Origin: Geovibrio ferrireducens
GTDB lineage: Bacteria > Chrysiogenota > Deferribacteres > Deferribacterales > Geovibrionaceae
Assembly (NCBI RefSeq): GCF_026226615.1
Contig: NZ_JAJAPB010000004.1
Coordinates: 124,001 to 188,000, forward strand
Length of the DNA stretch: 64,000 nt
Reading direction: 5' to 3'
The position numbers and the translations under genes are program-made. Under the pieces are notes generated by a model, which was given only the letters and a program-made list of their open reading frames with translations, did not search any database and was not told where the DNA came from. Numbering within the stretch: the first letter of the stretch is position 1; every line of letters starts with the position of its first letter. This document shows, piece by piece, positions 1 through 9,369 of the stretch.

Positions 1-1004
1 TGTCTGATATAGTTGTAAAGCACCTTGAACTTGTCATCGCTTTCGATTATGTAGGCAAGCTGCTCTATCCTGATGTTGGTCACGTTTTCAGGCTCTATCT
101 CCACTGTGAAAGGTTCCTTGGTCCATCTGGAAGCAAGTTCCGCCACCACGGGGGTGAGAGTTGCGCTGAAAAGCATTGTCTGCCTGTTCTCTTTCTGGGG
201 AAGGTAGTTGATTATCCTGCGGATGTCCGGAATAAAGCCCATATCCAGCATTCTGTCCGCCTCATCAATGATAAGTATCTCCACTTTGGAGAGATTAACC
301 TTGCTGTTCTGGCGAAAATCAAGGAGCCTGCCGGGTGTGGCCACAACTATATCCACAAGCTTTTCCTCAAGGGCTCTTTTCTGTTTTTCATACCCCATAC
401 CGCCGAATACAGCCAGAACCTCGATGTCGGTATATTTGGAAAGGCCGAGAGCATCCTTCTCTATCTGCAGCACAAGCTCCCTTGTGGGTGCGAGCACAAG
501 CACTCTGGGGTTTCCGGGCTTGCGGTTTTCGATGGGGTTTTTCTGGATGTGCCTGAGAGCCGAAAGGAGGAATGCGGCTGTTTTGCCTGTTCCTGTCTGC
601 GCTTTTCCGCTTACGTCCCTGCCCTCGAAAGCCTGCGGGAGTATTTCCGCCTGAATGTCCGTGCAGTACTTGAAGCCCTGATCATAAATAGCTCTTAAAA
701 GCTGTTCAGAAATGTCCAGATCATGGAAGCGGACTTTTCCTTCAGCAGATTCCACAGTGAATGACGAAGGATCCCACGGTTCAAATACCTTGGGCTCTTT
801 TTTGGGCTTAGGCTGAGCCTGTACAACCCTGATTTTTTCCTTAGGAGGCGCAGTTCTCACCTTCTCCCTTGTCGGTTTTACAGCAGGTTTATGATACTGC
901 TGCACTTCTTTTTTCGCATCCGGCATGATTTCTCTCACGCGGATCGCCGCTGCCTTCTTTCTTCCGAAAAGGGAGCGGATTTTTTGTTTTAAACGTCTTA
1001 GCAA
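1..1004 (-). CDS. DEAD-box ATP-dependent RNA helicase (partial, 3' end outside window)
   Basis: RNA helicase of the RhlB/RhlE type, likely acting in RNA unwinding or degradation. Reading the minus strand, motif I (AQTGTGKT), motif Ia (PTRELVLQ), motif Ib (TPGRLLDF), motif II (DEAD, near 258-266) and motif III (SAT) are all visible. The C-terminal helicase domain begins before the window edge. Upstream of the core is a basic, proline- and lysine-rich N-terminal extension of about 90 residues. I choose TTG at 1004 as start because AGAGG lies 6 bases before it and the reading frame is closed just upstream at 1014-1016; an internal ATG at 926 would drop the basic leader LLRRLKQKIRSLFGRKK. Repeat copy A lies directly upstream. 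Confidence 0.93.
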   Translation of the reverse strand, partial: MLRRLKQKIRSLFGRKKAAAIRVREIMPDAKKEVQQYHKPAVKPTREKVRTAPPKEKIRVVQAQPKPKKEPKVFEPWDPSSFTVESAEGKVRFHDLDISEQLLRAIYDQGFKYCTDIQAEILPQAFEGRDVSGKAQTGTGKTAAFLLSALRHIQKNPIENRKPGNPRVLVLAPTRELVLQIEKDALGLSKYTDIEVLAVFGGMGYEKQKRALEEKLVDIVVATPGRLLDFRQNSKVNLSKVEILIIDEADRMLDMGFIPDIRRIINYLPQKENRQTMLFSATLTPVVAELASRWTKEPFTVEIEPENVTNIRIEQLAYIIESDDKFKVLYNYIR

Positions 1005-1025
1005 ATGCCACCTCTACTTTACTGC

Positions 1026-1280
1026 TCGTGTTTACCGTCCATGGAAACACTCGCCACACGCTCGCGCCGTGATGAACACGGCTGCGCTTCGCACGGCGAA
1101 CTTCCTTCCATGGAAGTTTGTGAGCCTATATATAATCGTATTCCGTTCTCTGTTACGTTTGCTGCTCCCGCATACGCTGCGGTACGCACTCCGCGTGTGC
1201 CTCCATGCACATCAGGCAAGTTCCAGCTTCGCACGGCGGACTTCCTTCCATGGAAGTTTGTGAGCTTATATAAATCGTAT
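1026..1280 (-). repeat. Hairpin-array repeat, copies A and A' (tandem)
   Basis: Two tandem units of the dispersed hairpin repeat. Read on the minus strand, unit A has a hairpin with arms 1099-1105/1112-1118 and loop ATGGAA. It is followed by the core CGCCGTGCGAAGCG (1085-1098), a variable hairpin (1066-1071/1077-1082, arms GCCGTG/CACGGC) and a terminal hairpin (1028-1036/1043-1050) with loop ATGGAC. Unit A' repeats the ATGGAA hairpin (1240-1257) and part of the core (1227-1239), but its remainder is degenerate. The rest of the 500-base gap up to 1507 is AT-rich and shows no convincing gene. Confidence 0.85.
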
Positions 1281-1507
1281 TCCCGATCCCGGTTTATGCC
1301 GCAGCCCGCCGTCAGGAGACCGCAGACTTCAAATAACAAAATAATCCAGCAGGAGTGTAAAACTATATGAAGAAAAAGCAAAGGATTTTATACGATCCGC
1401 AGTACGATAACTTTTACAAATATACCCTTTAAAAAAATAAATAACTTCCTAAACTAATAGTTCTGAACTATATCTATCAAAAAAATAACCAATTTCTGCG
1501 ATGTTGA

Positions 1508-3847
1508 ATGGCTAATTTAAATGAACTTGTGAATACGGACAAACTGAAAAAGCAGCTGGAGCAGTTTTCGGATTTTTCAGGCTTCCCTGCCAGCGTACAC
1601 GGTGCTGACGGGGAAATCCTCGTAAAAGCTGACGGTAATACATTTGCCGAAATGCTCCCGGCAGTTTTTGCGAAGGCCGGGGCGGATAACATAATAAAAG
1701 GTATTCTGCGGACAAAAAACGGCGGGATATTCGCCATAAATTCCACAGAAATTGATAATTTTCCGAAAATCTTCTCTGCTGTTTACTCCGAAAGCGATAT
1801 TGAACCGGGCAGACTTAAATCCGCTGCCGCTTATGTCTCCACCCTCACTCAGGGATGCCTTGCGGACAATCTGGTCAGTGCTGCTCACTCCGACCTGTAC
1901 TGCGACAATGTCCGCATGCTCCGTACATTTTACGCCACTGTCGAACAGAGCCCTATATCAATTGCAGTTACAGACAGAAACGGAACCATAGAATATGTTA
2001 ACCCGTTTTTCAAAGAGCTTACCGGATTTTCACGGGAGGAGATAATAGGCCTCGGATTTAATGCACTCAAATCCGGCGAGCATGACAGAGAGTTTTATAA
2101 GGATCTCTGGCAGACGATCAGAAGCGGCAGGGTGTGGACAGGCAAGTTCATCAATAAAAAGAAAGACGGCTCCAAATACATAGAAGATGCCAAAATTGCC
2201 CCAATAATTGAAAACGGTGAAATAGTACGCTACATCGGCATTAAAACAGACATAACCGAACAGGAACGTCTGCATGAGCTTCTGGAGGAATCCAATCAGG
2301 CGCTTGAGGCCACAGTGCGCAAACGTACGGAGAAGCTCCGTACAGCCTACATCCGCCTCAAAGAGAACAGAGACCTGCTTAAAAAAACGCAGAAAGTCGC
2401 CAGAATGGGCGGCTGGATGCGTGATATGCGAACCAGACGCGGCTACTGGACTGATGAGGCGTTTGCCATCTTCGGAATAGAGCGCAGACCGGAAGCACCG
2501 ACTGTAAAGGAAATTCTCACCGCCACCCATCCGGAAGACCGCGATAAGGTGAGAGAATGGCTTGAAGCCCTGTTCGGATATACCCCGGAAAGGGAATTCA
2601 GTTTCAGAATAATACAGCCCGGCGGTGAGGAGCGGATCATCACCTCCATATATTCATACGATTTTGACTCAAACGGAAAACCATACAGAATAAACGGCAT
2701 ACACCACGACCAGACAGAAAAGATCCGCACGGCAGAACGCATAGAAAAGCATGAAAAACTTCTCAGCTCCATACTGCTTTCGGCTAATGTCGGTATATGC
2801 GTTCTGGACGGCGACTGCCGGGTTGAGATGGTGAACCCTGAGTTCGAGAAAATATTCGGACGCAGGACAACAGGCGCAGGCAGTCTTTTTACGGATGCCT
2901 ATCCTGAGATTTTAAACAGCAGCGATGCTGAAGCCCTCTGTGATGCCTTAAGATCAAAAACGCCTACGACAAGAATGGAATACAGATTTACACTCCCTTC
3001 CGGCAGGGAAAAAATACTCACCATCAGCGTTGCCGTGCCCAAGACAGACCATGATCCGGTAACACTTATCACCGCGTCTGATATTACTGAGCTCAGTGAA
3101 CTCCACAACAAACAGATTGAGCAGGAGGCGATGCTCATTCAGCAGTCAAAAATGGCTGCTCTCGGTGAAATGATAGGGGTAATAACCCACCAGTGGCAGC
3201 AGCCGCTGAACGCTGTGGGGATGTTCAGCCAGCTTATCGAATCGGAATTTAAAAGCAGTGATCTGAACGCTGAAAACCTGCGTGAGTACACAGCGGCCAT
3301 AATGAGCCAGCTTGATTTCATGTCTCAGACAGAGAAGGATTTCCGGAACTTTTTCAAACCCGGCCGCACTGATGACAGATTTGAGCCTGTCTCCGCTCTG
3401 GAGGAGATAATAGACCTCGTCTCTGTGCATTACGCCAACAGCAGAATCGAAATACGTCACCAACTCACCTGCGCCGCTGACACCCCCGTCCACGGCTCCA
3501 GAAATGAGTTTAAGCAGGTTATACTCAATCTTCTTGCCAATGCAAAGGATGCCATTACTGCCCATTCAGGAGGGGCTTCCGGAGGCTTGATTCATGTAAG
3601 CTGCGCGGAAACCGCTCAGGAAGTGATCATCAGAATAAAAGACAACGGCGGCGGCATACCGGAAAATGTTAAGGACAGTATTTTCAAATCATACTTCACC
3701 ACAAAAGGGAACAGCGGAACAGGCATAGGGCTTTATATATCGAAATTAATCACAGAAACCCACATGCACGGCAGCATATACGCTGATAATGAAGACAGCG
3801 GCGCAGTTTTCACCCTGCGCCTGAAAAAAGCCTCGCGGGAAGTTTAG
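1508..3847 (+). CDS. Multi-PAS sensor histidine kinase
   Basis: Cytoplasmic-looking two-component sensor kinase, 779 residues, with no obvious membrane segment. An N-terminal region of about 140 residues of unknown type is followed by three PAS-like domains (roughly 143-255, 298-407 and 411-535). The first and second are separated by a coiled-coil stretch rich in E, R and K. The dimerisation box reads GEMIGVITHQWQQPLNAV with His561 as predicted phospho-acceptor. The ATPase domain shows the N box (NEFKQVILNLLANAKDAI) and G boxes (DNGGGIP, GTGIGLYI). No partner regulator is adjacent. The start has no strong ribosome-binding site, so a different start is possible. The HQWQQPL form is typical of kinases in Campylobacterota, Deferribacterota and deltaproteobacteria. 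Confidence 0.92.
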   Translation: MANLNELVNTDKLKKQLEQFSDFSGFPASVHGADGEILVKADGNTFAEMLPAVFAKAGADNIIKGILRTKNGGIFAINSTEIDNFPKIFSAVYSESDIEPGRLKSAAAYVSTLTQGCLADNLVSAAHSDLYCDNVRMLRTFYATVEQSPISIAVTDRNGTIEYVNPFFKELTGFSREEIIGLGFNALKSGEHDREFYKDLWQTIRSGRVWTGKFINKKKDGSKYIEDAKIAPIIENGEIVRYIGIKTDITEQERLHELLEESNQALEATVRKRTEKLRTAYIRLKENRDLLKKTQKVARMGGWMRDMRTRRGYWTDEAFAIFGIERRPEAPTVKEILTATHPEDRDKVREWLEALFGYTPEREFSFRIIQPGGEERIITSIYSYDFDSNGKPYRINGIHHDQTEKIRTAERIEKHEKLLSSILLSANVGICVLDGDCRVEMVNPEFEKIFGRRTTGAGSLFTDAYPEILNSSDAEALCDALRSKTPTTRMEYRFTLPSGREKILTISVAVPKTDHDPVTLITASDITELSELHNKQIEQEAMLIQQSKMAALGEMIGVITHQWQQPLNAVGMFSQLIESEFKSSDLNAENLREYTAAIMSQLDFMSQTEKDFRNFFKPGRTDDRFEPVSALEEIIDLVSVHYANSRIEIRHQLTCAADTPVHGSRNEFKQVILNLLANAKDAITAHSGGASGGLIHVSCAETAQEVIIRIKDNGGGIPENVKDSIFKSYFTTKGNSGTGIGLYISKLITETHMHGSIYADNEDSGAVFTLRLKKASREV

Positions 3848-3895
3848 TTTTTTCTGTTATAATTAGAGACTTGTACTCATTTACACGGGGGGCGG

Positions 3896-4993
3896 ATGAT
3901 AAGGCAGATAATAACCGAACGGTTTGAGCGTATAACTTTCAGCGGGAAATATGATGAGAAGGCCGCAGCTCCCCTGCTGAAAGAGGCTGACGCACGCTTT
4001 GCCGTTCTCAGCGGACTGCCTGTCACGCCATATGCATACCCTTTTCTGGACGACCTTTGCGGCAGATGCATTTACTCATCCCTCACTGTGCAGAAGAACA
4101 ACATCAAAAGCGAGGATGCACTCCACCTTCTGCGCATCCTTCAGGACAGCTACCACCGCCCCGCAGCGGAAAAAGCACTTGCCAACCTGCGGATAGTCTA
4201 CGGGCTGATTGACTCAATTGTCCCCTCCCCTGAGCCTTTTATACTCACCCCGGACTTCATAAAGCGTCTGCACATGCACATCACATTTGATGTGCGCACC
4301 GAAGGGAATATTCCGGGCAGTTTCAGGACCAAGGCGGCGGACATTAAGTACTTTGCGCCGCCGGAAAGGGATATTGCCCGATTGGTAAAGGAGTTCTGCG
4401 ACTGGTTCAATACAGAGCAGAAATCAGTTCACCCGCTCATACGCGCATGTCTGGCTCATTACCACCTCAGCCTTATTCACCCGTTCGGTGACGGAAACGG
4501 CCGCACTGCGCGCAGCGTTGAGGCTGCGATTCTTAAAAAAGCCGGCTACAGATACCTTTACCGCTCCATAGGCATTTACTACAAAGAGAACAGAACCGAA
4601 TATTACCGCAGCTTCCGCAAAAGCGAAAAGACAGGCGGCTTTGACCTTACGCCGTTTATATGCTTTTTTCTGGAAGGGGTTTGCAGATCATTTGTGACAG
4701 TGACCGATATTCTGCTTGCCGGATTAAGAATAAGCGCCGTGAAGGACTTCTTTGAATGGCTTAAATCTGAAAATAAAATTACAGAGCGCCAGTACCGACT
4801 GCTTCACGCACTTCTGGAAGCGGACAGAACTGTCTCAGAGGAGGAGCTTTTCAGAAACAGGATTTTCTCCGGGCTCTACGAAACCGACTCAGCGGAGGAG
4901 AGAGAGGGAGATTTAAGGAATCTCGCTGATACAGGAATAATTTTCAGGCTCGAAGGCGGCTTTGAGCTTAACAGGAACCTGCCGCAGAGATAG
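3896..4993 (+). CDS. Fic family protein (probable AMPylase)
   Basis: Fic-domain enzyme of 365 residues, expected to transfer AMP (or another nucleotide moiety) to a hydroxyl of a target protein. The catalytic motif HPFGDGNGRTAR begins at His195. A C-terminal helical, winged-helix-like region follows (about 275-365). In the N-terminal helix, where related proteins carry the autoinhibitory (S/T)xxxE(G/N) motif, this one reads SSLTVQKNN (61-69); aligned with SxxIEGN, the inhibitory glutamate would be Gln66. The start is an ATG right after a G-rich stretch. The gene is 48 bases after the upstream kinase and overlaps the convergent kinase downstream by 26 bases. No separate antitoxin gene is evident. 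Confidence 0.88.
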   Translation: MIRQIITERFERITFSGKYDEKAAAPLLKEADARFAVLSGLPVTPYAYPFLDDLCGRCIYSSLTVQKNNIKSEDALHLLRILQDSYHRPAAEKALANLRIVYGLIDSIVPSPEPFILTPDFIKRLHMHITFDVRTEGNIPGSFRTKAADIKYFAPPERDIARLVKEFCDWFNTEQKSVHPLIRACLAHYHLSLIHPFGDGNGRTARSVEAAILKKAGYRYLYRSIGIYYKENRTEYYRSFRKSEKTGGFDLTPFICFFLEGVCRSFVTVTDILLAGLRISAVKDFFEWLKSENKITERQYRLLHALLEADRTVSEEELFRNRIFSGLYETDSAEEREGDLRNLADTGIIFRLEGGFELNRNLPQR

Positions 4994-6602
4994 ACTTCGC
5001 GTGTCTGTCCAGTATGATGCTGAAAACAGCGCCTGACTCTCCGTTACGCACACAGACTTTTCCCCCCATGCTGTTCTCCACAATTGCCCGCACCATGTAC
5101 AGCCCGATTCCTGAGCCGTGTTCGGAGCTTTTGGTGGTGAAGTAAGGATCAAATATTTTATTGAGAAGATGCTCAGGGATTCCGCCGCCGTTGTCTTCTA
5201 TATCTATGGAGATACGCCCGTTACTGTCGCCTATGTGTACGCATATTCTGCCGCTTTCAGTGAGCCTGCCCTGTTTTTTTGATGATTCTATGGCATCCTT
5301 TGCATTGTTGAATATATTCAGCAGAACCTGCATAAACTCATTTCTGTAACCCTCTATGTGCACATCGCTGCGTCCGCAGTTCTCACAATCTATAAGCACG
5401 TTGGGGCTGCCGATATTCTTCACGTGCTTCACATCTGAGCCGTTTTTCCCTTTTTTCCAGTCGCACTTCATCTCTATACGGAGGTCATGGGAAATAGCCT
5501 GATGCGAGAAAATTTTCAATGTCGGCCAGAGGGCATCCTCAATGGTAAACAGGCTCCTCTCCTTCGACGGGCGGAGGAAATCCATAAAATCCTTAACAGT
5601 TTCCGTCATATAGGAGATTTGCTCAGTGGAAGTATTATGCACCCAGTCGATATATTCCTTATCCAGCCCTCCGGCATCGTATGTACGCACCAGATCCTGC
5701 AAAAGCATGCTGACAGCACTGAGAGGCTGTTTCCACTGGTGTGCGATGGAACGGAGCATAGCGCCCATCTCCGCCAGTTTTGACTGCTGAACAAGAAGCT
5801 GTTCCTGCTCGTAACGTTTGATGGTCTCTTCCCTTACCTTTTCCTCAAGGCTGTTCTGGAGTTCTTTAAGGTCTGATATATCTATTGTGCTGCCTATCCC
5901 CGCGAACTCGCCGTCAATCATAACGGTGTTGGTAGCTACGCGGACAGTGCGGATTTCACCTGATTTTGTAATTATTTTGCGTTCGTGATACTTCTGATCA
6001 AAAACCTCTCCGGCCAGTCTGCGGAGAACATTTTCCTTAACAAACCGCCTGTCGTCCTCATGCACAATCTCCCACGGAGTCATCTGCTTGAGTTCTTCCA
6101 TCGTGTAGCCTGTCTTGGAGAGGTATTCAGGGTTGGCGTAGATATACTTATCTTTATAAATGTAGATTCCGGCGAATGAATTTTCGGTCAGAATGCGGAA
6201 AAGCTGCTCAGTTTCCGCAAGTTTTTTAACCTGCCTGTCCAGAGAAGTATTAGGGTCGAATATCACCATACAGGCATTCTTTCCTTCGAAATCTATGCTT
6301 TTGATCTCACCTTTAAGAGCAATAAGAGCGCCGGAAGCGGTCTGAAAATTGAACTCGCCTGCCATCTCACAGTCATAGATCTCCTCGAAAAGGCATGAAC
6401 TCAAAAGTTTTGAATCTACAGGGAAAATTTCGCTGGGGTCTTTGCCCTCAAGGCTTCCGGCAGGATAACCCAGAGAAGTTTCGGCAATGGAGTTGGAGTA
6501 AATAACCCTGCCGTTAAAAACAAGGATACCCTTACCTATTGAATCAAGTATAGAAATAAGCAGAGCAGCATTGCTGCCTGAAGAACAATTTTCACCAATC
6601 AT
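4968..6602 (-). CDS. PAS sensor histidine kinase with Cys-bearing insertion
   Basis: Soluble sensor kinase of 544 residues. Two PAS domains (about 15-115 and 125-245), a short coiled coil, then the phospho-acceptor box IAHQWKQPLSAV with His288. Between the H and N boxes is an insertion containing CENCG plus another nearby cysteine and a histidine, which is unusual and could bind metal. The N box (NEFMQVLLNIFNNAKDAI) and G boxes (DNGGGIPEHL, GSGIGLYM) are intact. The start ATG at 6602 has AAGGA about 10 bases upstream. It is convergent with the Fic gene and resembles the kinase at 1508 in its H box, but no response regulator is nearby. Confidence 0.92.
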   Translation of the reverse strand: MIGENCSSGSNAALLISILDSIGKGILVFNGRVIYSNSIAETSLGYPAGSLEGKDPSEIFPVDSKLLSSCLFEEIYDCEMAGEFNFQTASGALIALKGEIKSIDFEGKNACMVIFDPNTSLDRQVKKLAETEQLFRILTENSFAGIYIYKDKYIYANPEYLSKTGYTMEELKQMTPWEIVHEDDRRFVKENVLRRLAGEVFDQKYHERKIITKSGEIRTVRVATNTVMIDGEFAGIGSTIDISDLKELQNSLEEKVREETIKRYEQEQLLVQQSKLAEMGAMLRSIAHQWKQPLSAVSMLLQDLVRTYDAGGLDKEYIDWVHNTSTEQISYMTETVKDFMDFLRPSKERSLFTIEDALWPTLKIFSHQAISHDLRIEMKCDWKKGKNGSDVKHVKNIGSPNVLIDCENCGRSDVHIEGYRNEFMQVLLNIFNNAKDAIESSKKQGRLTESGRICVHIGDSNGRISIDIEDNGGGIPEHLLNKIFDPYFTTKSSEHGSGIGLYMVRAIVENSMGGKVCVRNGESGAVFSIILDRHAKSISAAGSC

Positions 6603-6805
6603 TAAAAATGATCCTTCCCGAAAGCTGATTTCACATTATTATAACAACATTATACCTGATGTACAGGTTTTTCAATTGCATATAATGAATTTTTTGTACT
6701 TCATAAAAACATTTTATGACAAGGAGGTAATTCCGATTTCAAATTAAAACAGAAATGAAAAGAATGCATGCCGATTACAAAATAAGAGATGAGTCCGGAA
6801 TTTCA

Positions 6806-6841
6806 AGAAAAAAAGAGGGGTGTCCGAAGACACCCCTCTTA
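6806..6841 (-). terminator. Rho-independent terminator of the kor operon
   Basis: On the minus strand a 12-bp stem (arms 6829-6840 and 6813-6824, AAGAGGGGTGTC/GACACCCCTCTT) with a TTCG tetraloop is followed by a run of Ts. It lies about 20 bases after the stop of the gamma-subunit gene. Confidence 0.93.
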
Positions 6842-6861
6842 AGGCATGAGCCTGTGTAATT

Positions 6862-7404
6862 TTACATTGCCGCTTTGGCGAGTTCTGCGCCCGCAGCGAG
6901 TGCTTTTCTGTTAAGCTCTTCTGTTCCTTTGGGAACACGGCTGAGAACCGCTTTCTCAAGGGTAGCAGGGTCAACAAGGTTGCAGAAAGTGTTAAGCGCG
7001 CCGAGGGTTACAACGTTTGCAACCATAGCTTTGCCGACTTTCTCAGCAGCGGTCACGATTATATCGAGGCCGACAACTTTGAACTTCCCTTCGGGAGCCT
7101 TTTTAACCATAAGGTTGTCTACTATGAGAAGACCGGTGTCTTTCAGGTCTTTGCAGTATTTATCAGCAGCTTCCTGAGTCAGAGCCACTACAACATCAGG
7201 GTACATTACTTTGGGGTAGTATATCGCATCATCACTGATGATAACCTCTGCCTTGCTTGCTCCGCCTCTTGCTTCAGGTCCGTATGACTGGGACTGAATG
7301 GCTTTTTTGCCTTCGTAAACGGAAGCAGCCATGGCAAGGATAATACCGGCAGTAATCATACCCTGTCCGCCGGAACCGCTAAGTCTTATCTCACTTCTAG
7401 CCAT
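6862..7404 (-). CDS. korC: 2-oxoglutarate:ferredoxin oxidoreductase, gamma subunit
   Basis: Gamma subunit of the CoA- and thiamine-dependent 2-ketoacid:ferredoxin oxidoreductase, 180 residues, full length for the family. The N-terminus MARSEIRLSGSGGQG and the segment QSYGPEARGGASKAEVIIS are characteristic. I place the start at ATG 7404 because AAGGAG sits 9 bases upstream; a TTG six bases earlier would leave only 3 bases. It is last in the order korD-korA-korB-korC with gaps of a few bases. The complex makes succinyl-CoA oxidatively or fixes CO2 reductively. Specificity for 2-oxoglutarate is inferred from the adjacent sucCD and mdh genes. Confidence 0.93.
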   Translation of the reverse strand: MARSEIRLSGSGGQGMITAGIILAMAASVYEGKKAIQSQSYGPEARGGASKAEVIISDDAIYYPKVMYPDVVVALTQEAADKYCKDLKDTGLLIVDNLMVKKAPEGKFKVVGLDIIVTAAEKVGKAMVANVVTLGALNTFCNLVDPATLEKAVLSRVPKGTEELNRKALAAGAELAKAAM

Positions 7405-7417
7405 TTTCAATCACTCC

Positions 7418-8224
7418 TTACTTCAAACCGACCTGAGCGTCGTAAGCTTCGACGTACTCAGGTTTCTGAACTTCATGCAGAACACCGATGGCGAATTTGC
7501 CTTCCATCTCTTCCGCGCTCATTTCCTTGGCTTTGTTAGCGGGAATCGCGTTCTCTTTCTGCCAGAGGATCATGTTTGCGGGTGAGCCCTGTTTGTTTTT
7601 ACGTCCGTAGCCTGTGGGGCAGCCGGCCATGATTTCCACAACGCTGAAGCCTTTGTGGTCAAGAGCCTGTTTGATAAGCTTTTCCATAGGAACAGCGTGG
7701 TAAGTAGTCGTTCTTGCAACGAAGGTTGCGCCTGCGCCTATTGCGAGCTGTGCTATATCAAACTGGTTGTCCGCGTTGCCGTAAGGTGCGGTTGTAGCTC
7801 TGGAGTTTTTAGGCGTGGTAGGTGAGTACTGACCGCCTGTCATTCCGTATATATAGTTGTTGAAAACAAAGCATGTTATGTCAATGTTTCTTCTGCACGC
7901 ATGGATAAAGTGGTTTCCGCCTATGGCTGTCATGTCGCCGTCACCGCCGAGAGCGATAACTTTCAGCTTGGGGTTTGCCACTTTCACGCCTGTGGCGAAA
8001 GCCAGTGAGCGTCCGTGTGTTGTGTGCAGGGTGTTGAAGTCCATGTAGCCGGGGAGACGGCTTGCGCAGCCTATGCCTGAGGTAAGGACTATTTCGTCCT
8101 TGTTGAGACCTGTGGCATCTATCGCCCTGATGAGGGACTTCATAATTATGCCGTAGCCGCAGCCGGGGCACCATATATGGGGGATTTTACCTGATCTGAG
8201 GTATTTGCTGTAATCGTAAGCCAT
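7418..8224 (-). CDS. korB: 2-oxoglutarate:ferredoxin oxidoreductase, beta subunit
   Basis: Thiamine diphosphate-binding subunit, 268 residues. It carries CPGCG near residues 19-23 and the ThDP motif from GGDGDMTAIG to NNYIYGMTGGQ (about residues 92-130). Its ATG overlaps the stop codon of the alpha-subunit gene (TAATG), and GGAGGG lies just upstream inside that gene, so the two are probably translationally coupled. Length and order match KorB/OorB of reductive or ferredoxin-dependent TCA cycles. Confidence 0.95.
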   Translation of the reverse strand: MAYDYSKYLRSGKIPHIWCPGCGYGIIMKSLIRAIDATGLNKDEIVLTSGIGCASRLPGYMDFNTLHTTHGRSLAFATGVKVANPKLKVIALGGDGDMTAIGGNHFIHACRRNIDITCFVFNNYIYGMTGGQYSPTTPKNSRATTAPYGNADNQFDIAQLAIGAGATFVARTTTYHAVPMEKLIKQALDHKGFSVVEIMAGCPTGYGRKNKQGSPANMILWQKENAIPANKAKEMSAEEMEGKFAIGVLHEVQKPEYVEAYDAQVGLK

Positions 8225-9357
8225 TACTTAGCCCTCCTGATTTCATCGATGATCTCAACGGGCGTAATCGGGTCGGAGTCAATTTTATTGATTCCCACAA
8301 CATTCGCCTGTCCTTTCACGACTCTGTCGACCTCAAACTTCATCATACCGAGGTTGAGCTCAGGAACGATGAACTTTTTGGCTTTGCCGACATATTTCTC
8401 AAGATGTTTCTCAGGGAAAGGCCACAGGGTAAGGGGTCTGAAAAGACCGGCTTTTATGCCTTCGGCTCTTGCCTTGATAACGGCTTCTTTAGCGGAACGG
8501 GCTGAGCTGCCGTATGCGAAAATGATGATTTCCGCATCTGAGCACTCAAACTCTTCTACCTTCACTATGTCGTCATAGTGGTGCATTACTTTGTTTTCCT
8601 GACGGATTTCATCGGCCTGAGCCATTTTACCGTTGTTGGAGGGGAAACCGTCTTCAGCGTGGTTAAGACCGGTGATGTGGTATCTGTAGCCTGAGCCGAA
8701 ATCAGCCATCGGGGGTACGAGGTCTGCGTCGGGTCTGTAGGGTTTATAGTCTTTCGGATCGCATGTGGGTCTCTTGCGGTCAATGACCTCAAGCTCGCCG
8801 GGTTCGGGAATTTCGATGGCTTCCCTCATGTGACCGATAATTTCATCAGTGAGAACGATTACGGGCATTCTGTACTTTTCTGAGAGGTTGAATGCGCGCA
8901 CTGTTTCGTTAAGCTGCTCCTGTACTGTTGAAGGAGTGAGGACTATTGCGGGGTGGTCTCCGTGAGTTCCCCATTTAGCCTGCATAACGTCGGACTGACC
9001 GGGTCCTGTGGGAAGACCTGTTGAAGGGCCGCCTCTCATAACGTTAACGATAACACAGGGCACCTCTGTAAGATACGCATAGCCGAGGTTTTCCATTTTA
9101 AGGGACATACCGGGGCCTGATGTTGCCGTCAGTGATTTTTTACCTGCGATTGAGCCGCCTATTGTCGCTGCCATAGCAGCAAGTTCGTCTTCCATCTGGA
9201 TGAAGCGTCCGCCTACCTTGGGCAGTGAAGCCGAAAGACCTTCTGCAATTTCGGTTGAAGGCGTAATAGGGTAGCCTGCATAAAATCTGCAGCCCGCATA
9301 AAGGGCACCTTCACATACTGCTTCGTTTCCTTGAAGGAATCTAATTTCTCTAGCCAC
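8224..9357 (-). CDS. korA: 2-oxoglutarate:ferredoxin oxidoreductase, alpha subunit
   Basis: Alpha subunit, 377 residues, with the pyrimidine-binding and transketolase C-terminal domains of the 2-oxoacid:acceptor oxidoreductase family. Recognisable segments are FLQGNEAVCEGALYAG at the start, YPITPSTEIAE, and GPGMSLKMENLGYA. The start codon is GTG at 9357, preceded by AGGAGGAATTT. It follows the ferredoxin-like subunit by about 12 bases. The order delta-alpha-beta-gamma is that of the four-subunit enzymes of Campylobacterota and Deferribacterota. Confidence 0.95.
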   Translation of the reverse strand: MAREIRFLQGNEAVCEGALYAGCRFYAGYPITPSTEIAEGLSASLPKVGGRFIQMEDELAAMAATIGGSIAGKKSLTATSGPGMSLKMENLGYAYLTEVPCVIVNVMRGGPSTGLPTGPGQSDVMQAKWGTHGDHPAIVLTPSTVQEQLNETVRAFNLSEKYRMPVIVLTDEIIGHMREAIEIPEPGELEVIDRKRPTCDPKDYKPYRPDADLVPPMADFGSGYRYHITGLNHAEDGFPSNNGKMAQADEIRQENKVMHHYDDIVKVEEFECSDAEIIIFAYGSSARSAKEAVIKARAEGIKAGLFRPLTLWPFPEKHLEKYVGKAKKFIVPELNLGMMKFEVDRVVKGQANVVGINKIDSDPITPVEIIDEIRRAK

Positions 9358-9369
9358 AAATTCCTCCTG

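Noticed and set aside
208-654. 148-residue plus-strand open frame
   Set aside because: It lies antisense to the DEAD-box helicase, whose motifs are clear on the minus strand.
925-1381. Several open frames on both strands
   Set aside because: They consist of hairpin-array repeat sequence, with no ribosome-binding site or protein family.
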